This document shows, piece after piece, positions 11,801 to 24,516 of a stretch of 64,000 bases of DNA. A model generated the notes under the pieces. It was given only the letters and a program-made list of their open reading frames with translations. It ran no database searches and had not been told where the DNA came from. Each line of letters opens with the position of its first letter. Position 1 is the first letter of the stretch. The translations under genes were made by a program, and so were the position numbers. The stretch is from Ganoderma boninense (lineage: Eukaryota > Basidiomycota > Agaricomycetes > Polyporales > Polyporaceae): assembly GCA_002900995.3 (NCBI GenBank), contig CM035311.1:3844001-3908000 (forward strand), read 5' to 3'.

Positions 11801-14096
11801 AGGCAAAGAACTCGGACTACCGCTTTGCCGCGTTCGAGGGCGAGGTTGGCTCGAGCGCCAACGTCAACAACGGCAGGCAGACCATCGCAAAGAAGTGGAT
11901 GACCTAGTCCAGATGGTACGAAAGCTCAAGTCGGCCAAGGGCAGTGGAGGAAACTTGCATCCATGGGTTCGTGGAGAGCTGGAGCGGCTCTGCCAGGTGA
12001 GCTCTGCGCAGCCCTTGTAGTTACGTTGGTTGGAGCCACGCTGACCCCTAGCAGGCCATTTTCCACAATGCGGACCGCATCGCCTGCGTCGAAGGCCGTC
12101 CATCGGGAACTCCATTTGTGCCTAGGGACACACCTATCGCTCAGTTCAGCATTGGCACACTAGACTTTGGCCCTGAGGAAGAAGAAGACGCCGATGCCTT
12201 CCGAACTATGGAAGAGTTTGCGAGCCGAGATCCCGTCAGATACGCAGAGTTCAAGACCAGAGAAAACACAATCCCGCTCAAAAAGAGGAGCGCATTGGGA
12301 ATCGTTCTGCCTCAGGACTATGACTGGTAAGCTTTTTTGCACCACGCTCGTTAGAGCGGACTGCATTAATAAAGCACAGGGAGCAACCTTGTCCTGGAGA
12401 TTGGTCAGACACCAGATCTTCGTCCCCATCGAACAGCAGCGAAGATGAGCAGGAATCAGGCGGAGAGTCCGACAGGGACCATGATGTATCAAGCGGCTCG
12501 TATCAGCACGACGCAGTCCCCGGTGGAACGTCGCCCACAGACGACGAAGATCACACACAGCTCGATCACCAGTCGGGGCTCAGCATCCAGATCGAGGGGC
12601 CCGAGCATATCACTAGCGACCACGAGGGACCTGCCACAAGCCCATCGCCATACGACGTGACCGCCATGGTAGAGTCACGCATGACAGAAGAAGTCCAGCC
12701 GGGCGAGGGAGTCAGCTATCAGATGGGCGGCACTGAGGACAATGTCTGCAGCGATGCAAAAGCACCGGCTCCGAAGCCACGATTGAAGCTCCGGGTTAGT
12801 CGCGTCGTCTCCGACACAGATGACGATGATCCATCCGAGGATGGTATGACAAGCGTGCTGAAGTCCGACGGCCACATCTCTAACCGACTGGCAGCCTTGG
12901 GAAGCACTCCACCCCACGAAGACCCGCCGAGGGGGGAGAAGTTTCCTTTGAGCCAGAACGCCTTACCAGATGGAAACATCGTCGTTGCTGACAGAAACAA
13001 AGGTCTCCTTGTTCAGGTCATTATCGTCGTGCTTTACCCAGGTTGACGCGTACCCTCCAGCAGTTGACGGCCCGCTTCGTCCCCCAGGCCCTGGCAAGCC
13101 AAAGCTTGCGCGCGCGATAGGTAGTCGAGGTCAGCTTGTAATAGAACGCGTAGTCCACAAGACGCACCTAACCCAGAGTCCTCCAGTGGCTGACATTGTG
13201 AGCGTCGTGTCGTTGCTCTCCACCGCAGAAACTTGACCACCACCTGTTTTATATCCAGCGCAATGTCACACAGGAAGAAAGTCAACCACATACTGCATCT
13301 CGCCCCGCTCCGACATGCGAAAACGCTGTTCAACATGAGCTTCAAGAGATGCATCATACGGAAATAGAACACAGACACTCACATATGCCAGTCATTAAAG
13401 TGAGCGCGTCGGCTGGACGGTTCTGGCAAATGTAGCCTTGCTAAACGAAGCCCATATTGATACCATACGATCTGCAACAGCCATCCGATGCCGCCCCAGC
13501 TGCGTTCATCACGCAGGATCAGCAAAACCAGATTCTGGACGAAAGGGAATCCACCACGATGGATCGTACCCGAGCCACGACCACCACCCTAGATGCTCAT
13601 ATAGGGATACGCTCACTCCCAGACCCAAACAACAGCCACCCCCTGCACCGCGATAACGCCCATGAAGACGTTGATCCAGCCCTCGTTGGACATAAGCTGG
13701 CCGACCAGCCTTCCAACAAGCCTTCTCACCATGGTATCAAACGGGTTCGGCCAATCGGTACGTTTTCAGCCTTCCATATCTATTTCCACGCTGGAGGACT
13801 TACAGATGGAGACCTGCACAGAAACACAGGTCAACGATCACATCATCAACCAGCAACTCCATCCAGATGCATCACCGGACTTACCACTATGCCCAGGCTT
13901 GCCAGCTTCGAAGAAAGCAAAAACTGGTCAGCATATCCTTGCCTCTTTCCAATTCCACGACGATGCACAAGGTAGCAGCGCACCGCAGTCTGAGGTTACG
14001 ACAGCTGAGCGACGTAAGGTCCGGAAACGCGTACCTCCCACCGTAAAAGCATCCGGCTTCACGACGGTTCAGCTTGAAGACTTTGAGATTCTATAA
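8895..14096 (+). CDS. Large protein with ParB-like GQHR motif, uncharacterised
   Basis: Exons I can join in phase: 8895-8948, 9001-9060, 9119-9151, 9210-9780, 9839-10230, 10288-10887, 10953-11996, 12055-12326, 12380-about 13016, about 13042-13197, 13259-13399, 13481-about 13757 and about 13806-14096. This gives roughly 1,500 residues. The exon 9/10 and last junctions are unsure. Residues about 20-50 are basic (nuclear-signal-like). Near residue 170 the sequence FFGGQHRMNACAMW matches the GxHR core of ParB/sulfiredoxin-like domains, where this loop binds nucleotide or DNA, and the preceding strand EIPRMKWTLD fits that fold. The remaining helical 800 residues match nothing I know. Beyond residue 1000 the protein is acidic and Ser-rich, then basic at the end. 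All frames are clean. It is followed about 280 bp downstream by another giant gene on the same strand. Confidence 0.7.
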
Positions 14097-14373
14097 TTCG
14101 GCATACGGTGTTAGCATCCGTCGTGCTAGTGTCCACTGTGTATACAACTCCATAGTAATAGATGCAACATCGCCATCGCCATTTGGTCTTCGACAATTGA
14201 GCCGTGACACCAACCTGTGTGGCCACGTGAGGTAAATCTCTGAAATTGCACGTGAGCCAGACAATCATGCAGTATCGAGGACGACGGACTCGCCTTTCTT
14301 CGCTCCGTCTCTGCAGTCCACAAACACATCTGCTCCTAAAGGTTACCCTAAAGCCAAACCTGAACCGCCGAGC

Positions 14374-17300
14374 ATGATGTATGATGATGAAGACGAGCCC
14401 CAGCTTTATGGATCAGACGATGAGCACCACGATGCAGGACAGATGGGCATGATGGGCGCTGGAAGCCAGGATGGGTGCGTGCATAAAAATATTACTTCGT
14501 ACGCCCATCGCAGACTTCAAGCTGACTTGTTTGCACGTAGTTTCGAGGAGGAGATGGACTGGAGAGGCATGGGCGATGCACTATACGATGACGACGCCGA
14601 CGTCGACGAAGTCGAGCAGCAGACGAGGAGGACGCACGAGAGCAGGGCAGTTCCACAGACAATGGACGATGGCGGTGGCCTAGAGCAATGGGTTGTGACA
14701 GACCGCATCCTGCAGGAGGGCTTCAGAGAAACAGAGCCTCGTGTCGACTATGAGAACGTGCGGACGGAAGAACTGTCACTGTCGTCGCTTGAACAGCTGT
14801 GGAGCAGACAGAATGCCGCATCCGCCATCCGCCTGCTATTCAAGAAGCATCGCTTAATCATCGACGACCGATATATGCTTCCCATATCCGAAGGCAATGT
14901 CGTCCTTGCCTGGAAGGGGGTAAGCATGACGTATATCATCTTCACCACTCGCTCACTTTGTCGACCTACCTTTAGGCATACCAAGATTACAAGCTCATCA
15001 TCCCCAGAGGCATTGGCCTACATGCCGCCCTCCCCAACATGTCCATTCCCGAGTTTGCCAACGACCCGACCTGGGGCTTCACGATGCACGTCAACCGCCG
15101 CCATTACGAGTTCTTTGGAGACAAGGAACCTTTCGGCTACGATACCGCCAAGAGGATGGTTTATGCAGGGGAGACGTCGGGCGGTGATGACGTCTGGATG
15201 GTATGGGCCCCGATCGACAGCCTCGGTGCTCGCGGTCAGCTTGGCGACGACCTAGAGCTGTCCAGGGAGCCCACCAGGATGGATCCAGTGACGGCGAGGG
15301 TCATGATGGCCATGTTATGTTGGATGCTGCGATTCATCAACTACAGCAACATCTCCACGGTGGACGATTACCCCGATGTCACCACAGACGAGACCTTCGC
15401 TCTGTCGACATCGTTCTTGTCAGTGAACCCTGCACTTTGTGGATGCTTAGGTTGATCGTTTGCACCCTTGCAGGAAACGGCGCGACCTCAGATTCAACCT
15501 TGAGGAGTTCTCGCAGCTGAACGAGGCGATCAAAACTCAATACGATACCTGGATCCAGCGCGCGCCACGAAAATACCAGACCGATATCGTCAAGGGCTCG
15601 GTTCCCACCTGTATCAGAATCCGCTATGGCCAGAATCGACTCATCCCCTTCAACGGCGAGGACCTAATCGAACAGGACGCTCGTTATTGGGAGAAGGACT
15701 TCGACCTACCTCACATTGACCGAATCCAGCTCGCGATTGCCAAACATTATATGTGAGTCTGTCGCCAGCAAGCGTACCTGGACGGAAACCTAACCACTGC
15801 TTGACACAGAGCATTGGAGGTCTTGCAATGGGTCAACAAGGATGAAGATGACATCAGGGCCAGCCATGATGCCGTCTACACCACTGATGACGAAGACACG
15901 CGCGAGGAGCTGGAAGACCTAGATGAGTACCCGCTCTTGGATGCCGAATTGCAGGAGATCCCGATCTTTGACATCAATGGGAAGCGTATCCTCCGCCGGG
16001 ACCCTATTTACGCTCTCAACGACACAGGTCGTGCACTGCCATGCGGCCTCCTTCAAGATCTCTCTCGTGTCCATTCTCTGTTCCAAAGACCCATTCCCCG
16101 TCAGGGCGCAGCAGCATCCGCACAGCGTAGGGACAGTGAAGCTCGAGGCACGCCTTCCTCACAGCATGCGTATGGCCACACGGCAGCGAACACCCCTGAC
16201 GAGCGCGTCCCCCTCTGGCTTTTCCCGCACTTCTTTAGCTCCAAGTACGGCCAGTGGCAGGCCGACGGCGTCATGAACGCCATGCTTCCCTCGGTGGACA
16301 CGATCAACCAGACCCTTCGTGCGCAAGAGGGCGGAGGCAAGTGCGTCGAACCCGTCAGGTCTCAGTGCTACAACACTTACGCACACGAGACCCGTGCTTC
16401 CGCAAAGCTCCACATCGCGCAACGAGGCATGTTGACGGCCACTGTTGGGGGTGCGTGGGAGGGCAACCAAAAGGGGGCCAGGACCGCGAAGACCCTGTTT
16501 GAACAGGCCGACTGGGCTTTGCCACATGAACGGCTGGAGGCGCAGACGGACAAGGTGGCTAACACGTTCCTGCGCGTGGAAGAGGAGTTCTTGTTCCACA
16601 TCACTCGGTTCTCGGAAGAATATCAGAACGGCCACTCGTTCTTCAGGCTAGCCATCTACCCCCTAATCAATGCCGGAAAAAACACGCAGGTCATGAAAGA
16701 CTTGAAACGGACGACGGTGGTGTTCAAGCCAGAGGTGCGCACCCCCCCTTGTTCCACCACACCTACCGACCAAAATCATTCTGTCAGATTTGGCCGCGCA
16801 TGTATACCATCGCCACTTATCCAGTCACCTCACTGATGCACGCTATATGGGAGAATAACCTGAGGTCTACTCTTCACAAGCGGATTACAGTCCGCGATCT
16901 CGCCCCGACTGGCACCCCCTCATTTGCAGCGATGCGCATTACCCCGATGCCCTTCTACTTGGAGTGGATCGCCGTTCTGGAGCGGTGCATCAACTTTGCT
17001 TACACCGGCGCAGCCAAGGTCATTTGTTACAAGCTCATGAACCAGCTCTGGACTGGCCGCGCGCTACGTGACGGACTCATGCCCACCTTGGTCCCTCAAG
17101 TATTCTCACTCGGGATGCGAGACGAACCATGGATGAACATCATGCACTGGCCCATAGAGAATGACGGCAAACATCCACTTGTCGCCTCCCAAAGGGCGCT
17201 CACTCTTACGTATGGCAAAGCCCACTTCCTGGTACGTCGCGCCTCGCAGTCATCTCCTGAATCCTTGCTCATCATGTGTGAAGAAATATCGGACGCACCT

Positions 17301-18982
17301 CATGATCGTTAGGGTCGCCAGTAGAACCCCGGCATCCATCCACCCCGACCAGTCACGACGCGCATGTTTGCATGAGATCGCGCTGCTAGCCGTGGACGCC
17401 TACGTCCAAGACGTGCGTGATCTGATGGGGCAGGAGCTCGGGTCAGTCGTCGATCGTCACAACGTCCAGCAGGGCTCCGTTGAGGAGGCAAACTTGAAGA
17501 TGCGATGGCGGACCTACCAGGAGTGGCGACAGCTCTCAGAACCGCTGTCTTGGGGCCCTCTAGGAGAGACCTACATGAAGGTCGTGCGCATGGTCGTCGA
17601 TGACGAACACGCCGTGCCGCACGGACTGCCGATTTCGACCACAGACACGTGTTCTCTTGAGGACTTCGTCCAGCGCATCTTCTATATGGGGACGAAGACC
17701 ACCCTCCGCTCCGTCCAGGCTCCACTCGTTCGCAAAGGAGCCGCATGGCCGGTGCTTTCTATGGTCATCCGGGAGTGCCAGAACAGACTGGGTGATGACT
17801 TGGACGTGAGTGCGGGGGAAATCTGTAATATCCTCGTCAATGCCTTCAAGGCGCGCAAAGTCGAGTACGTGCCTGACAAGATAGGCTCTGATCCAAACCC
17901 GACCATCAAGGCCTGGACGATCCTCAGCAAGGCCCATGGCGAACGAACAGCTCACCTGGACAGAACCCTTCAAACCCCCAGTGAACGGCGCGCGTTCGAG
18001 CTCTCTCAGCACACGCGCGACAGGATTGAGAATGCCGTGAACGCCGATTGGCATGCCACGAAGCTCGCGATCGGGGAGTACCACAAGTACCTATCACGAA
18101 CCATGTGCCCTCTCGATCTTAGCCATGACCCAAAAGACCGCCTGGCAAAGGACGTCGCACAGGTGTACAACTGGGCCCAGGACAAATTTAGGACCGACTT
18201 TAGCTCATGGAAATGTCAGCTTGCGGTCACGCTCGCGTTCCTGGTATCCAAAGCCTTACCGAACGTCCATCTACCAGATGCCAGAGAGCTCGAGACGATC
18301 AAGGCTGAGCTACATGCGGTACAGTCACACCAGCAGGAGATGGCGATCGCCATCATCCGCAAAATCAACTTCACTTCGAAGAACGTCGGTGGGTTCAAAG
18401 ATGCAAAGACGTACTTTTCAATTGCCGCCATCGTCATCCTCGCCTTGATCGAGTCCGAGTCTCCTCTCCGCCAAAGGCTTGAGAGCAGTGGTAAGCTCGA
18501 CGACAGTTGGACGTCCAAGCACCGTGAGTGACTAAACGACGTACCCTCGATTGCCAGCTCACACTGTTCCAGGAGCCAAGGCGATCGTCACCCCTACGCT
18601 CATCCGCCTAGGCGTTTTGAAAGGCCATGGACAAGGACTCCTGCGCGCCGCCAAGTGGGGGCAGTGGAATGTTCGAGACGACAGAGACTTGCTCACCTGG
18701 TGGGAAGAAATAGTACGGTACCTCAACAACCCTCCTCATGGACCCTACCAACTTTTCGCCAAGATCTTCGGCGCCAAGGAAGCAGAACGTCAAGTCTCGA
18801 GAGGTCAGTTTCCAGGTCTAGATGACGTCCAAGCTCATGGGATCGCGCTCGGAGGCTGTGTCATGCGACCAAGGAGTTCACAGCCCAAGCGCCGATTGGA
18901 GGGTGACACCAGAGGATCTCAAGAGTACGATGAGCAGGAGGAAGAGGAGGAGGTACGCAGGAGAGAGAAGCGCAAGAAGTGA
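14374..18982 (+). CDS. Giant uncharacterised protein, intact, eight exons
   Basis: Exons join in phase: about 14317-14474, 14541-14919, 14976-15418, 15474-15752, 15810-16734, 16788-17231, 17284-18523 and 18573-18982. From the first in-frame ATG (14374) this gives about 1,406 residues; the exon is open back to 14317, so an upstream exon is possible. The N-terminus is acidic (DDEDEPQLYGSDDE). The body is helical and charged with no catalytic motif I recognise. A hydrophobic stretch (FSIAAIVILALIE) lies near residue 1250. The tail is a Glu run followed by RRREKRKK, which would suit a nuclear protein. I looked for DDE or RNase H-like transposase, helicase and polymerase motifs and found none. No stop or frameshift interrupts it, so it is under selection or recently arrived. 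Confidence 0.7.
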
Positions 18983-19285
18983 GAAGAGCGAGTGCCCCCA
19001 AACTCACGTGCCACCACAATGTCATACCGCGAACAATAACATTTTGATTTCGCATCACCATGCGGTCCGAGCGTGTGAATGGTCCCTCCATCCATCTCAA
19101 TCCTCGTGCATTGGGTGAAAACGTATTGAGAACCGATGATCTTTCCTTGGTGAGTAGGGAACTAAAGCCAATCCTAGAGCTGCGAGAACGCCAAGTGTTA
19201 CAGAGTCTTCAAACGACCCCAAACAACTGTACATGCGTGGATCACAGTCCTAGTATCAATCCAAGCTTACGAGGTACATCATTAA
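18983..19285. other. Convergent intergenic spacer
   Basis: About 300 bp separate the 3' ends of two convergent giant genes. Presumed terminator region for both. aacaataacattttg near 19030 is AT-rich. No gene seen. Confidence 0.4.
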
Positions 19286-22200
19286 CTATGCCGCTACGCG
19301 ACGCAGACGTTGGTATTTGCACAACGCATGTTCAAACATGATCGGATCGTATAGCATGTTAGCCCTCGTAACGTCGTCCAACCTCTCGCCAACGCCGCGG
19401 TAGAGTCCCACAAACACGTCCTGAACCAGCGAATGGGGAAGACGAACACCTGGCTGGGCATCAACCAACTGGCTCACCGCCGTCAGGGCGCCCATTGAAA
19501 GATGCATGATGAGCAGTCCCATCTCCTGCTCCGTCGGCATCTTGACTTTTCCGGTGTACACCAAGTCGGAAGTGATCAGCATCCCCGTTAGCTTGCCGAT
19601 CCCTGGGAGGCGGCCAAGCTTTTGGGTGAAACCAAAGGCCGTCTTGTAATCCAACTGCTCGCCCGATGGTAGGTTGCCCAGCAGCTCCAACCACTCCACC
19701 TCTGCCCGAAAGTATTGCGGAATGTTGGCATGCGAGCGTGTTGCAGACGCCGTACCATATGCCATTGGGTCACAGAAGTAGGAAGGGTGTACTCCTCCAC
19801 GCTGGCCAGTTAGTTGCACATGATGCCCCTCCCAGTCCGTGGCGGATCGGAAAAACAACCGACAGTCCGTGTCCTTGGAGTAGTCCGACCTGTAGAATAC
19901 TCCGCGCCAGCTCCAGAGAGATGCAATCGCACCTGCGATGTCAATCATCTCTGGGTCCAGGAAACAACCCAGAGCGGAGACACGTCGGACCTGTGGAGCG
20001 AGTTGCCTGAAAGGCGAGTAGAAATCTGGGTCTGACGCAGCACGCGTCTGCATCTTCGTCACCGCGGGTTCAGCGCAGACTAGGACCGGGTAGAGTTCTG
20101 TAAGGAAGCCGAACATGGATTCGATGCCTATCGATATCCGCTCCTGAAGCACTTCCGGGGCGAAGTGCACCCTGCCTTGCCTGCCACCGAGAGAGGGGTT
20201 GAGCGACCTGCGGATGTTCTCGCGACCCTCATATACCATCTGTCCAAGGCGTACTAAGGTTTGATGCTCCTCTGACCCACGCCGCACGACAGCCATGGCA
20301 GCCAACGCAGCCTGGAAGCCATCAAGCAGTGCGGGATCACCCTCTCGGATGTCCCGCTCGCTGATGTTGTTGCCCAGAAGAGTTGCACGGGGATATTTGA
20401 ACGCGTTTTGCACCCCTGGAAGCAGTAACGCCGCACTGTCGCCTACGCTTGAAATAAGTCTTCGAACGAACGTTCCACGAACACGGCTCATGTTCTCGGT
20501 CGGGTACTGTAGCCAAGCCATTAGGAGCGACCGGACCTCGGCGATGATTCTGATCTCCAGCACAGTTCGTGCCACAGCGCTGGGCAACGCTTTGCGCGTT
20601 TGAGGTTCAGCTCCTGGAATTACAAGCCCAAACTCTGCCGCGTCGAACCTCGCAGGCTGTGAGCCGAGGAGAAAGTCTCGCACGCGCGATACCAGACCTT
20701 CTAGCCAGGGTGGCACGTCACCTTCCAGATCGCCTACACCCTCGCTTTAGTTTACCCTACAAGTGCAAGTTCGCACCGTTACGCACCTTGCAGATAACCT
20801 TTCGTCATGGCTGGCAGATCGACGTCCAACCAGGCCCAAGCCACGCCGACCGCGGCAAGAACGTGTCCACGCGCAATGCAGCTGTGAAAGTCTGCCGCAG
20901 ATTGTCGTGCGCCTTCTTCATCCACAGAATTCCACATCGAGGGCAGCAGATAAACGTATCCCGCATCGAAGGACCTCCATTGACCTGCGCCTTCAATCAC
21001 TTGGCGGGCGACTCTGTGAGCCGTTGGATTTTCATCCGGTGAGACGTTTGCTGTTATGTCGACCAACTCCTTGTAACGTTTGTGTGCCGCATCGAGTCCT
21101 GACTGACTGAACACTTTGTTCGCCCATTGCTGTGACACTGAACAGGCCACATAAGTACTATCCGCACAGCGTGTATTCAAACTACCGCTTACGATCGTGA
21201 CTTTCCTGGCCGTTGCTTGTTTGCCTCGAAGATTTTGATGCTGAAATGACAGTCAGGCTGTACCCCAACCCGTATTCCAGGCTATCCTACTCACTTTTTC
21301 TCTTTTTCTTCGGCTTTCCACTTGCCCCCTTGCTACTTCTTGCCCCACTTGCTGTCACGCAAAACTTACTTAGGCGGCATCACAATGTAGCGAAGATTTG
21401 CTCACCGTGCTGAGGTTCAACCTTCAAGTCATATATCTCCTGGTATTCGGCCTCGCTCAACACCGGAAGGTGACGCGGTCGGCGGTGAGGTGGACCCCCC
21501 TCATCTTCATCGTCATTGCCACTGAACGCTGAGTCCATGGCCATCTCATCCCACTCTGGCGTCGAATTCGGCGATCCGCCTGCTCCCCCTCCGTTATCCA
21601 TACCCTGTGACGCTGCTAGTCGTTTCGATCGTCGAACTCCACCAACCTCTTCCTCGCGTACTTCAATGGACCTTGACGGTCCCGGTGTAGACGATGCGCT
21701 GCCCTTCTGTTGACGACCAGCCTTCACCCATCGAGAAGCCTTTTTGGAGGCGCCAGCCCTCTTCACCGGAATGCCAGTAGGTCCAAGGGACAGGCGAGCG
21801 AACGAATGACTCATGTTCTTCTGCACGATGACTCGCACCCCCAGGTCTGTAGGTTACAGGTAAGATGAGACCACTGACTGCAAGCAAACCTGGGGTTTGC
21901 ACTTACTCGTCGTACGTCTCATCCCTGCAGCTCAGTATCAGTCGCTGATAAGTCCCACAATAACCCGCGACTCACGCTTGCTAGCTCCTTGCGCTGCTGT
22001 TGTAGGGTGCGCTGGACGCTTTTGGGACGTCCGTGCTAGCAAATATATGAGCACACTTCGCACACAGATTCACAACGCACTCACCATTTGCGCGTTCTGC
22101 TCCCTCAGTGCCTCTCTTTGTTCGATCGTCCTCAAATTCTTCATCAAAATCTAAGTCGACCAGCGCAGGGGGCTCATCGTCTTCCGCATTCCACGGCTGG

Positions 22201-24298
22201 ACTCGCAAATCTGACCATTTGTCGACCAGTTCTGGAAAAAAAGGACGGATGCGACGGTGTGCCTCTGTCTATTCCTCAGCAATGCGCTCCCTATCAACGC
22301 CTGACCCGCCTTTCCCTTCACCAACTCCATCGACACCGGCAGCACCTTCTTGCAGCTGGACGTCTGCCTCACGGCCGGGTGCCAGTGGCCAAGGTGGCAG
22401 AGCTAGACGAGAGCCGCTGTTGGACGGCTGGTATGAAATCGCTCTCAATATCGCGTCCGTGTCAAACCGGACGTCCAAAGACGGCGGAACTTGACGCCGG
22501 AGACCTTGCAAGAGCTGAACGACGCCGCGACCCACGTATTGCATGTAAGATTCTTCGTCCATGATAGACGTCCCATGCTCGATCATCGACACGGACTGTC
22601 CAGGCAGCCGCGCGTTATCATGCCTATGACATTCCCATTCAGTTATCCACTCCATTGTATGCAGGGTTCAGTTACTCACTGGGGATCGTACCATTCCCGA
22701 CACAGGTTCAGCTCGCCGTCGGGGGTGTTCGCAAACTTGAATTTCGCGTGGGCATCAAACTGAGCCTTTGGCGGGTACGCGACTAGGACCAGCCGCACAG
22801 AGCGTGGATCAGGCAACGTGTCAGGTGTCGCCGTTGGCGGGAATCCACCGTGAGCATGGCGCCCCGAGAACGCGACAGAGCAGATGCCCTCCAACTTTAC
22901 ATACACGCCCAATCCAACCAGAAAGAAACGGCCAGGATCCTCCCCACCCAGCAGCTGGCTAGCCGCCAGGAGGTTGGTGTACCCGAGCAGCGAATCATTT
23001 TTGTCGATGTGCTTGATTCCGAATGCGCCCTGAACGAGTTCGAAGTTGGCCTCTGCGGGTGGCGGTCAGTGTCTCACCAATTTCCAGAAACGTGAGCATT
23101 CTTACTCGCTCGCTCTGGATCATGCTCCTGAGCAGGCGAAATATTGAGTTGAACCGCCGGACAGTAGGCGTTTTGGTGACATCCTATGCGAGGAAGGTTC
23201 AATGCATCAGCTCGCTCGCGCAGCTGCGCAGCAGCATGGGGCGCCGCCGTCTCGATCGAATGCGCCGCAACTTCCCCGGCAACCTGCATAAACACCTCGT
23301 CAGTAGGGTTGAGGCTCCAGCAATCACAAAAACACCGCGCGCCTTGAGTATTAGCCGGCGCGTTTCTTTCGAGGATGCATTCTCCTCCTCGGTCTCAAAC
23401 AACGTGCCTTGCACCGGGGTTATCGTCATCTTGGGCACCTGCAGGGCAACAGATTCGTTGTAGCATCTTGGAGCGTTACGAATGTTGTGCTGACATGGGT
23501 CCTGTTCAATAGGGATGCCTCCTTTCTTCGCCGCGTCACGAGATTCATCGGCGGGGCCCAGCAAACACATCTGCAGCAGCTCTATGTCCCGCAAGTATTC
23601 TTCCGGAATAGATGACCTGCGTTACGCGAGAAAGGTCAGGGTTTCCTCGGGAAATGAACTTGCGACTTACCCTGGCAGGAACCAGCATTCGATGCGGTCG
23701 TCCTTCTCCTCGCCCGAGCCGTGCAGCAGACGGGTGATCAGACAATCTCCAGGCATGATTCGCAGTTGGCCTACAATGTAAACAAAGCAATTAGACACTG
23801 AAATGGAGGAATTCTGATAGCACCCCGCTTGAACGTGCACTGACACCGGAGCCCGCCACCACGGTTGCCCCTACGAGGACCCAATCCCCGTCCACACTTA
23901 CGCCCATCCCATGCACGCATTTATTTACCTCTACCACTGACCGCCGCTACAGCCTCACAGCCGCACGTGGAAACATTCAAGATAACTCACCCATAGCTCG
24001 CAACTCATCATCGTTGGTTGTAGTGGGAATGGGCGCCCTTTTGATGTACTCGCTTAGCCGCCTGGAACCCTCGGGTGAGTCGTCTAACAGGAGGAGGTAG
24101 GTCGTTCCCGTGTCTTCGCCAAAAAGCGCGGATAAAAGGTGCTGGCCATGCCACCTGTACAACTTCGGCAACGCAGGATCGCGGCCAGGCAGATCGATGA
24201 GCTCCCCTGCAAATGACCAGTCAACGACACAGTCCTCACAATATACGCTTGACGTCATCAGACGCACCTCTTATCGTTTGTTCAGAAGGCAATGCCAT
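19286..24298 (-). CDS. Large protein with dioxygenase-like HxD...H...R pattern
   Basis: The first exon starts at the ATG at 24298 (MALPSEQTIR), whose donor and the following exon join in phase to GELIDLPGRDPALPKLYRWH. Later exons are spread over 24230-21400, one lies at about 21180-20780, and a long last exon runs 20716-19286. The exon at about 23050-22676 contains IKHIDKNDSLLGYTNLL (HID at 23003-23011), then GRFFLVGLGVYVKLEG, FSGRHAHGGFPP (22844-22870) and SVRLVLVAYPP. HxD, a distal H about 50 residues on and a later R are the metal and 2-oxoglutarate ligands of Fe(II) dioxygenases. The FSG..HGG form recalls fungal TET/JBP-like proteins, but I cannot prove that. Downstream is a low-complexity linker (RRSKRLAAS), then a helical C-terminal 600 residues with no known match. 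It could be two adjacent genes. No lesion is seen in the large exon. Confidence 0.6.
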
Positions 24299-24516
24299 GT
24301 GTTGGGCACGCGCGAGACCTCGGCCAGCAGTGTGGGAGACAAGGACTGGAGGCAATCTACACTTGGCCCCGGCAATCTTCAACAAGGTCACGCGTCTCTC
24401 ACATCGGGCCGTCCGGAAAATGGCCCGAAGTTCCGGAATTGATGGGACTCCAGTGAAAAATAAGGTTTGTCGGAAGCGCGGTCCGCACTCCGACTCCTGT
24501 GCGTACGGCGGGCGTG

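Noticed and set aside
13011..13041. 25- to 31-nt intron as the exact exon 9/10 join in the ParB-like gene
   Set aside because: Too short for a normal intron; the join is left open and a longer intron from about 12981 is possible.
14374..18982. KDZ-type or other DDE transposase
   Set aside because: No CxC zinc cluster and no recognisable D...D...E pattern with the expected context.
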